Below, piece after piece: positions 55,701 to 64,000 of a stretch of DNA of 64,000 nt (positions are counted from its first letter, which is position 1; each line of letters starts with the position of its first letter). The notes beneath the pieces were generated by a model. That model was given only the letters and a program-made list of their open reading frames with translations, searched no databases and was not told the DNA's origin. The stretch is from Lineus longissimus. Taxonomy: Eukaryota > Nemertea > Pilidiophora > Heteronemertea > Lineidae. The stretch is from positions 4,092,001-4,156,000 of the forward strand of contig NC_088317.1 in NCBI RefSeq assembly GCF_910592395.1, given 5' to 3'. The position numbers were made by a program, and so were the translations under genes.

Positions 55701-58700
55701 GTATCTGGAACTGAAAAATGCACTGTTGCAAGAACAAACTGATAAGATGTCTTCGGGAAGAGTTCTACTAACCGTAAGCAGAAGTGCATTAACTCTAAGA
55801 ACGTTTGTCCCCTTCCAGGTGCCTCCCTGAGTCCGTCTCGTGGATGGTCAGCAAGTTCAAACTCAAACAAGCCGACCAAGAGCTCATGAAAATTGCCAAA
55901 TTCAACAAATTGATTTGTGATGACAACCCGTTGTCGACAATGGTCACCCCTGACAACCCTAACGACCCGATGACCTTTTCGATAGAGGACCTAAGGGGAG
56001 GGACAAAACTACAGACACCAAGGTTGAGGAGGCATAAGATAGTTATGGTATTCGTATGGTAAGCATTGCACTATGAATTCGGTTGCTTTGTGTGGGGAGC
56101 TTTCAACAGCCATTTTGTTACCAACCCATTGATTGGATGATTCATATCTTTCAACATGCTGCAACTTTGGACTTCCGATCAGGCATTGGCCAATCAGAAG
56201 AGATATATCGTACTTGTTTGGCGCCGAAAGCATGGCCATGATTGATTACAGGCATTCTGGTTCGTCATGCAGTCATCAATGTTCGGTACCCAATCAGAAG
56301 TCCAAACTGCTTGAGAAAAGTGGCGAATGGATGTGCTGTCCAGATTACGAGTTGTTATCGCCGGCCAACTATGAGTTGGTGGGAAATATACAGGACGGCT
56401 TTTCAGACGGAAAAATTACAGAAAGGCATTTTAGATTACACATCATCATCGTCATCAGCTCTGTGCACGCCATTTGTGGTGCTGGATCAAACCGCGCAAA
56501 CATTTCTGTAGTCCGAAATTAGCCAATGAACATCTTATGCGTATCCCCTGATTGGCTCAATCCCCGGCCCTTTACCTATGAATTGCCAATCAATACGTAA
56601 TATCCATTGAGGACTCCACTCACGAATCATATCGCTGTAGCCAATAATTAGGCATGTCCCTCTGGTTTCCCTGGATGCTCTGTCCAACGGAAGGGGAGAG
56701 GTATCGAAGCGGAGTAAAAAGCGACAACAACAACAACGGTTTTGTAGTTCACATAACCTGCAGGCAATCTTAAGTGGCAGGCAGTCTGGCGAGGCATGCA
56801 GCCCGTATCGTGAGTGGCTACAGGTCAAATTAACCAGAGGGAAGAGCATGCAAATGACCTTGATTTGACCTTTGCTTTTGTTTCAGGTTCTGCGTCTGGT
56901 TCACCTATTTCGGTTTAACATTCAATCCAGTCCCTGTGACCAACAATAAGTACTATGACCTCATCATCGACCTGGGCATGGACTTACCCTTTCTTTGCAT
57001 CGCGCCATTTGCCGTCATAACGTAAGTATCAACGTTTGAATATGGCTGACGTAGGTTGAACTGAAGCTTTCGATATGAAAAGATTCTGGTTGAGCTGATC
57101 GATTTTTTTAAAGATCTGTTTATCTTGAAAAAAGAGCGCCTTGGTCTTGGCTGACACAGTCCGGTCACGCAATGATTTAAGAACGCAATTTCCCAGGGCG
57201 GATCAGGCATTGGGTGCTTTGTAACACAACAATCTGAGTTATTTTACCGCTGGTTATAATTTGATTTCTGTTTTCCCTAACCGTTTATGACATTCAAGAT
57301 TCGTCCCATCAGAAAAAAACACCCCAACTTAGACTTCAGATTATTGACTTGCTAACCTTGTTCCTGGTCGTTCTTTGCATAAGCTCACATGGTACAAACC
57401 GCAGCAATGACTTCGTACCATCAGGTACAAGTACTAGGTGTCACAAAAAAGACAGTTTTGATATTGAATAAGTAGTTCAAATCATGTAAAATTTGATTTT
57501 TACTAAATTTCTCTCCGATGTCGCTGAGACCAATTCCAGTTTGTTTCATCTCATCTCATAAAACTTGCTCTGCGCGGCAGATGCGCGGAAAAAATGTAAG
57601 TTTATTGCGCGCTATAGCTATAAATGCTGGTAATGAAATCAAACTAATTGGAAACCAAATGTAGCTACTTGTGACAGAAATTTGATAAAACAGAAATTTA
57701 TGTTTAGGAACGAAGAAGCGAGATTTTGGGTACAGTTTTTTTTCCGAGGATTTGTCAGCCGCATCTGTCGCGTGTATCGCTTGAAAATTTCTCACGGAAG
57801 ATTTCCCCGGGTGCAGTTACAATCAAGTTACACGATAATTCAATGAATCTAACAAATGACTTGTCAAATAATGAATCAACCAATATTGAGTAGAGAGCTC
57901 AGCGTCAAATAATACAATGTATACGAAAGCCAGTATCTTATTATATCACCTCGAGTTTTACTTTGAGGGGATAAGCTCGCTTTTTATCTTGCTTTGCCCT
58001 CAAAATACCAGCTTATCTACGTATATCTTATCAAAATCCATCGAATCCAAATGCAAATGCCCCGTCCCCAAGACGTCACCATGAAAAAATGTGTTTTTGA
58101 CCGTGATTTTGGCCGAAGAATTTCAAAAGGGTCATTCCCCCACCAAAGCTCGGTACGCCCCTGCCAAACAAACCTGCGTTTTGGTATGTTATATTTCTAT
58201 CTCCCTTTCCACGGGCCATTCGTTACTCCGGGCCGTTTCCCAGTAGGTCTCTTTACATTTTCTTTCAGGTTCGGTAGTCGGAACACGACGTTTGTTTGCA
58301 TGATCGTAGCGGCAGCCTTCAATATCACAGCGGCTCTCATTCCGGACATCTCACGTAAGTTGTTAGTCCAGGATGCCCCCTATCACCTCACAACAACCAC
58401 GTCCCCCTTAGATCTCGTTTATTTCCGCCATTATCATTTTAAAACGAACAAAGATGGAAAATGGGGTGGATTTCGGGTGAGGCTAAAACTAAAATTCTAG
58501 TTGTTAATCGTTTTTTAGATAAGGCAACTTTCGCGAAAAGAGCACTCTGCGCGGGAAGGGGGGGGGGGATGCGCACCCCTGCACTCCCCTGTACCCCCTG
58601 GATCCGCCCCTGCCCAGTATGTTCGTTTTACCACCCCAAGTGCCATGCTCATGTTGTATATGTACATTGGATATATAAGGAGGTTGTTCTGATGCTAAAA

Positions 58701-61700
58701 CCTCTCAATTTACATTCGTTGCAGCGGTCAACCAGGAGACGATTGGTTGGATTCGCTACACTTTCGTACTCATTGGGAAGATGGTCACAGCGAGTGTGAT
58801 GTTCATGTTGTATAGATATTCGGCCGAGTTGTTTCACACGCAACAGAGGTAGGTCGTCCTGGTAGCCCCCCAAACCATCCCCTTGCCTTGGTGTATCATC
58901 AGCAGCATATGACTGGGACTTGACGGGCGTAGTATTTTCCTGAGTGGGGGGATAATAACCCCAATGACCACCATACACCGCCACTTGTAGCACCAAAACA
59001 CGGTGATCCATGAAGTGTTTTCGAGGTCGTCTTGCCTTTTGGACACTGCTTGTGTTTTTTCAGAAATTTACAGTACAGTATAGTACAGTACAGGACAGTG
59101 TCTTGTTGATTTCAGTGTCATGTTCTCCGATCACGGCCGTACTGGAACCCTCTTTCGACTGAAAAACAACAACATTGCATTAGCCCTTTAAGTTTTAGGT
59201 ATTCCTCTCATCTTCAAAACTGTCGATGAAAAAAATACCGAGCAGATTAAGATATAGATTATATCATCTTATTCTGTTATCAATGCAGTCTATAATTCAC
59301 CATTCGGATGTCGTTTAGCTTTCGCTCAAGGGAATGATTAAAATTATCAACTCGATGTTACTGATAAAATATCGTATGTGCGAGGTTTCAGTTCGTTTGA
59401 AGTCGATTAAAAATGCCTTGCCTGCGGTTAACAAATTTAGTTGTTGGCATTCGCAAATACTCTCAGGCACAGGACAAGATATTAAGAGACTAAAGATGAG
59501 TTACAGTATCCAGAAAACCGGCGACTCTTGGCCGACTTCACAGTAAACCAACATTTCCAGATAATATCTGTCGACCAAGTAACTGTATGGAGGTACACGT
59601 AATTTGCTAAACAAATATTCACTCTGCCAATAGGCCTATTTTTAATTAGTACGCCCCATTTATTGCTTTTACGCCCGTCTAATTATGTTGCTGGGTCGCA
59701 ACAGTGGGGAATCTGAGCTGAAATGCGCATCATTGAACATCAAACGCGAAAACGTTTACAATTACGCAAATCCAGCATCTTCATTCATCAGATACAACTG
59801 TACCAAACGAACACAATACTATCGTAATTAGTCGCCCACGCTCCAGCGTATCGTCTATTAGGCAGTAATTATGAGACCCAGTGCCTCATAGTGTTGTCTT
59901 CTCAAAGGGTGGAGGAGCAGATGAAATAACTAATTAAGCATAGAGCCTGTTGTGTCATTCAGAGTACAGAGTTATAGTTAATGATACGGAAGGGACGTGG
60001 CGCTGTTGGGTTTCGTTTCTTTTCGCAACGTCTCTAATGCACGACGTTTAAATATGTTGTATCTCTAATGGGGCACTTTTTTGAAAGGCTAGGTCACTCG
60101 TTCAAAACTAAAAGATTATAAAGAAAACTCCATTGACATTGAGTTGTATGTGAGACGATGTCACCCTGCCGAAGACCAAAATCGCGACGACAGACGGGAC
60201 AGAACATGTTCCCCAGCGGTCTCCTTGGGCATTTGGTCCAAGTAGGTTCCTCAGTTAACGCTGGAAGCTTGTTCTTTGCGCTCTCTGTGACTAGCTGATG
60301 ATATAATCACGAATCGTATGGAGCTATTCAGTCCAGTGACTGTTTATAGACTAGGACAAGAGGATGGAACAAGACGCGTCCTTGCTGAGAACAGCTGGTC
60401 TGGGTGTGACGCCTCTGGACATATATACTACTAATGAACTTCCACTCGTAGTAATCCGTTTGATCTATTAATAAATTGGTTGCGTGACTATCTTGATTGT
60501 ATACATGCACATCTGACTCAGCTTCGAGGACACTTCGATAATGAATGACACTGGAGAGTCTAACGTCTTGTGGCGCCATCTCTGAATTTGACTCAGAACT
60601 AAAACGTATTTGTCGCGTTGTCGGTGTAAGCGTTTTAAGTGTCCTGGGATAAAACGTCCGAGAAGCATTTCTCATTAAATGTGTGCTATCCGCAGCCCGG
60701 GATCTGAAGTAAATTGGTTAAGTTCAAAGTTAGGGACTACCTGAAACTAGTGTGAAAGTAGCTTTAGTCCCATATTGTTCAATTATTGATCTGGGATCTG
60801 TAACTAAAGAGACATGCGTTTCATGGAATATCAGCCCTTGACTACTACGACTATTGGGTCTTGCATTCACTTCGGGCACTTCCAGGCAACTGGGTTTCGA
60901 TGCTTCCGAAGTCAGGTGGAGTGACTTTCTGCGACTGAAGTGCGACCAAGACGCAGGTACTCTGCATCCTTCGGAGCGAATCCCTTCGTGTGGAGAATAC
61001 CCAATAGCCTATAAAAGAATTCTAGATAAACTCATTGTCGGGGTTTTTCTTTGCCAGGGCATCTAGTATTGGAGGTTTCACTAGTGGCGGGGCGGTAGGA
61101 GCGGCCGCGGCCATCCTGATCCACAAGCTAGTAGTGTCGGTAAGTTGGTCTTCGCCTACAGGTTTTTTGTTGCTCCCGATATAACATCAAGAGTGATTTT
61201 TATAGCAGTGTGAACATCATTTCGAGAAATCATTGTAATCACGAAAGATGCCTGTTTGATAAAACAACCACCTCTAGTTCCTTATCAATTTCTTAAACTT
61301 CCGAAATCTCTGTAAATTTGAGGTCTTTTTTCAGTCCACGACTGTCCAGTTCCAGTTGGTCTACCTGATATACGCAGGTCTTCTCCTCGTTGCATCTCTT
61401 CTTTGTCGCTGCCTCCTCCCGGACACGAACGCACGGAACAACCTACCCGAGACTATCCAGGACGCAGAATTCGTCGGGGCAAAACCGCGCCAGATCCGTC
61501 AGGCGAAATTCAAGGGGGACACAAGCACGATTGAAGACAACGACACGGCATATCTCCAGGAGGACGATGGGGTCCTAAGCAATGATAACTTCTCTTTCGG
61601 GAAGCGCGCTCTGGGTAGCGATGTTGGGAGTGATATTGTCGGCTTGTATTCGATACGGGAATTGGGACACCAAGCTGAAGTAGGACATGAAATAGCTGGG

Positions 61701-62156
61701 CCGAGTAGTCGTCGCCTGGAGAACATTCTCAATTACGGTACTCCGACTCCTGGTTTTGAAAACCCCGAATACGGGAAAATAAATTACGTTAACCCGGCGT
61801 ATGCTACTGATGAACGATTGGTTACTGGTGGGGCCAACTACACCCGGATTGATGACATTATCTTGGCGGACACTAGTGCCTTGCAGGGAAATGTTAACCC
61901 AAATGAGGGACGGAACACTGAGGGTGACTCTAAGGCAAGCAAGGACACCGTCCAGTTGAACCAGAGTGCAGATTCTGGGTTTCCCAGCAGCCGCGGACAC
62001 AATGGCACACTCCCGAGTATAAGGGTTAATTTTGACGAGAAGGGCGAGCAGGACCGCGACCGCAGCTCCATCTTCGTCGCCACTTCTGAACAGGGAGTGG
62101 GGACTGAATACAGCTCTATATTCGTGGATGCAACTAACGAGGCGGAATCAGTGTGA
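52741..62156 (+). CDS. SLC22-type organic ion transporter, complete, 10 exons
   Basis: Plasma-membrane transporter of the major facilitator superfamily, organic ion/carnitine group; substrate unknown. Exons: 52741-52908, 54504-54662, 54866-55093, 55424-55620, 55819-56058, 56887-57021, 58269-58354, 58725-58848, 61058-61139, 61335-62156. They sum to 2241 nt, giving 746 residues in frame. Transmembrane segment 1 (ATYHILIYIAFGFNLMPVAF) is followed by a large extracellular loop with cysteines and N-glycosylation sites (NGT, NES, NAT). FNLVCKESWLPELATSIYFL and GLLADDFGRK form the signature, then VWCLPESVSWM, YRYSAELFHTQQR and the final LLPDTNARNNLPETIQDAE. All are SLC22 hallmarks. The cytosolic tail of about 220 residues is much longer than usual and carries NPEY (about 616-619) and NPAY (about 626-629). 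The start is the first ATG of the exon and could be 24 nt or 36 nt later. Confidence 0.92.
53913..54038. mobile_element. TIR MITE with TA flanks
   Basis: A 126-bp inverted repeat: gggagtattcgtaaagcccc ... attgttcgacc / tcgaacaatgggataggcg ... gatttgcgaaaactccc. It is flanked by TA on both sides, as for Tc1/mariner-type insertions. It lies in SLC22 intron 1; a related copy appears split at 37579/38866. Confidence 0.8.
58362..58506 (+). repeat. Dispersed repeat, copy 2
   Basis: Matches 45526-45672 in the same orientation. It begins 8 bp after an SLC22 exon donor at 58354, so the insertion abuts the splice site. The downstream text ctggatccgcccctgc resembles the sequence near 45730 as well. Confidence 0.85.
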
Positions 62157-62889
62157 ATAGCTCAATGTTCCGTAAAGGACCAGTCCATACTCCGGCGCAG
62201 ATTGTATGAGTGTGGTGAGGCGGTCCTATAATATGCCTCAATATATCTGTTTTGGAGATTGGGACCAGTGGTGAATCCGTCTGTCTTTCGGCTGTTGTGT
62301 ACTATATAGTGTACTGTCTTCATTAAGTTTTCGAAATGCTTATTCTTTCTGGTAGAGATTGTTCACTCTGGTTGTGATGACACATACTGTGATATCAAGG
62401 AAATCCCCTAGACTCACCGTGATTTATATAATCACAAATCATATTCTGGGGCCTCTGAACATAAAATGAACACCCATGACTCGATTGTGAGCATCTATGT
62501 CCAAGCACCATGGTTCAGGTAGGTCGATCGTGGGAAGACTCTCGAGGCAGCCCATTTGTCATCGTAGCTGAACAATAGGGAGGTTTCGCAAGCCTTACGA
62601 ATCGCTACGAACGACGAAGTACGAAGAATGAAAATGCATTTCGATTTTTCGGCAAATATTTCCACGATTCCAACTCCAACTGATTTAGGGGTGTCGCCTA
62701 AATGAATAAGCACAGGACTTGATGAGACCACAGACCTTCGAACTTCGTCGTTGTTCGCAGGTGTTGCGAAACCAGTCATAATCTGCCAGTGGCTAAGAAA
62801 TCATGTACGTTTTAATATGCGAGTGGTAATATCACTAGACAGTAGCAGGGAGTAGCATGATAATGTGTATTACTTGGTAGAAATTGACA

Positions 62890-62895
62890 ATAAAG
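62890..62895 (+). terminator. Probable SLC22 polyadenylation signal
   Basis: aataaa in gacaataaagtg, about 735 bp after the stop codon, followed by a T/G-rich stretch. Confidence 0.5.
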
Positions 62896-63039
62896 TGTAT
62901 TTATATGTTTTGTATGAATATCGTTTTCTCATTCATTTTGACTCTTCCAAATGTTACCCCGTCTTGGTGGTCTACTGATCTGATCTGAACTGTCTGAATG
63001 TGCGGTGCTTAAAGAGCGGAATCAGCTGCTACCTCTTCG

Positions 63040-63071
<32 letters not shown>

Positions 63072-63205
63072 AATACTATATGTAAATGAATGAATATAAA
63101 AAGTAAATGACGAGAATAAGAAAGTTGTGGATACACAGGGAGACGAACCCGTCACCACCAGACCGAAAGTCCAGAACTCTAACCGTTGAACCACAGAGGT
63201 CGTCA
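63040..63205 (-). mobile_element. tRNA-derived SINE with (ATT)n tail
   Basis: Reading leftward from 63205: gacctctgtggttcaacggt (A box), tagagttctggactttcgg, then gacgggttcgtctccc (B box). An unrelated body follows, and an (ATT)n tail lies at 63041-63068. The head is close to a tRNA but lacks a convincing acceptor stem pairing. Confidence 0.75.
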
Positions 63206-63384
63206 TGCTGATTGGAGATGTAAAAGCCAAGCTATGGCTAAGATCATTATAAGCTCTTATTTTCCAATGCTGACAATCGAGCGCCCGGTTACCTGACTTA
63301 CCGCTCGAGTTCTTATTTTAGCGCTACCCATCAATTAGCATCGGACATGGTTTGGGTTGTTTCTTCTCGGAAATCCGACTTTCT

Positions 63385-63402
63385 ATGCTAATGGCCTCAT
63401 AA
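63385..63402 (+). promoter_or_regulatory. FBXO45: Upstream ORF in the FBXO45 leader
   Basis: ATG CTA ATG GCC TCA TAA ends 11 bases before the FBXO45 start codon. Immediately after it, a second ATG at 63403 opens an out-of-frame ORF that overlaps the coding start. These could limit translation of the main frame. Confidence 0.4.
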
Positions 63403-63413
63403 ATGAAAGCGAA

Positions 63414-63986
63414 ATGGCGGCAGCTAGGCTTCCTCCGTCTATTTTGGAGGTTTTATTCAGTTTTCTCGACATTGATGATCTCAGAAACTGTGCTCTAGTG
63501 TGCAAGTATTGGTATAGATTCCTCAATGACGAAAATAATGACGTTTGGCGCTTCCACTGCATCAGGAAACTCGCAGAGGTGGCCCTAAAATCTAACATCC
63601 TGAGCAATGTTCCAACTTACAAGGCAAAACTGAGGGCATTTTTTCATGCTTGGAACCCACTTGACTGTTCTAGAAACATGTATATCAAAGATAATGGATT
63701 CACGATACATCGAAATCCCGTTGCTCAAAGCACGGACGGATCTCGGGGAAAAATAGGATTTAAAAACGGCCGGCATTGCTGGGAAATATGGTGGGAGGGG
63801 CCACTCGGAACTGTAGCGGTTATCGGAATAGCGACAAAAAAAGCGCCGATGCAGTGTCATGGATACGTGGCATTGTTGGGGAGCGACGATCAAAGCTGGG
63901 GATGGAATTTAGTCGACAACCATTTATTACATAATGGTGACAGTCAAGGAAACTACCCACTGTTGAATAATGCACCGAAATATCAG
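63414..63986 (+). CDS. FBXO45: FBXO45 first coding exon (continues past window)
   Basis: F-box/SPRY ubiquitin-ligase specificity factor, which in vertebrates works with PAM/MYCBP2 and SKP1 in synapse and axon development. 191 codons: [20 protein letters not shown] starts the F-box (to about residue 50, [16 protein letters not shown]). The SPRY domain begins near residue 95 with [20 protein letters not shown] and includes [20 protein letters not shown] and [19 protein letters not shown], almost unchanged from vertebrates. The exon ends NNAPKYQ at cag|gtttgt, the same place where the family sequence continues with the rest of SPRY. The gene therefore runs off the right edge. Confidence 0.96.
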
Positions 63987-64000
63987 GTTTGTATATACAC

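Larger units (their letters stand above)
62157..63413. other. SLC22 3' UTR and SLC22/FBXO45 intergenic
   Basis: Contains a polyadenylation signal aataaa at about 62890, a tRNA-derived SINE on the minus strand and the FBXO45 5' UTR with upstream ATGs. Confidence 0.6.

Noticed and set aside
58461-58799. 112-codon plus-strand ORF
   Set aside because: Spans the dispersed repeat, an intron and part of a true SLC22 exon in the wrong frame.

Overview
This window is animal nuclear DNA. Every recognisable gene is broken into short exons with GT-AG (and one AT-AC) introns. The intergenic DNA is AT-rich and dense in inverted-repeat transposons, tRNA-derived SINE heads, a LINE fragment and trinucleotide microsatellites. 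Gene content and repeat style suggest a marine invertebrate bilaterian, possibly a lophotrochozoan such as a mollusc or brachiopod. The species cannot be fixed from the sequence.

Layout. 1-6.3 kb: gene-free, with a foldback-type inverted-repeat element (1-889), a hairpin repeat and a 1.2-kb mobile element carrying an (ACG)n tract. 6.4-13.6 kb, minus strand: a complete 16-exon CUL3 (cullin-3), including a textbook U12-type AT-AC intron, a 25-nt last coding exon and a 201-bp tandem duplication of one splice acceptor. 15.0-16.9 kb, minus: a complete 5-exon TAF9 (TFIID/SAGA subunit). 18.9-35.3 kb, plus: an ARHGEF7/beta-PIX-type Rac/Cdc42 exchange factor (SH3-DH-PH-GIT-binding segment-coiled coil). 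Its last intron ends in 15 tandem copies of the 3' splice site. 37.6-38.9 kb: a second, inverted copy of the 1.2-kb element, apparently nested in an older element. 39.9-46.1 kb, minus: a probable two-exon gene for a small secreted 10-cysteine peptide. 48.3-50.9 kb, minus: a TRIM-family RING/B-box/coiled-coil gene with an apparent C-terminal frameshift. 52.7-62.2 kb, plus: a complete 10-exon SLC22-type transporter with a long tail carrying two NPxY motifs. 63.4 kb to the end, plus: the first coding exon of FBXO45 (F-box/SPRY), which runs off the window.

Functionally the neighbours are unrelated housekeeping, signalling and accessory genes, as is usual in animal genomes. CUL3, FBXO45 and the TRIM gene all concern ubiquitin ligation, but they are dispersed and nothing shows that they are coordinated. 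Exon boundaries were set by hand from splice consensus, reading-frame phase and recalled family conservation. For CUL3, TAF9, PIX and SLC22 the exon lengths sum to an intact reading frame. No prokaryotic features, CRISPR arrays, rRNA genes or intact canonical tRNA genes were seen.
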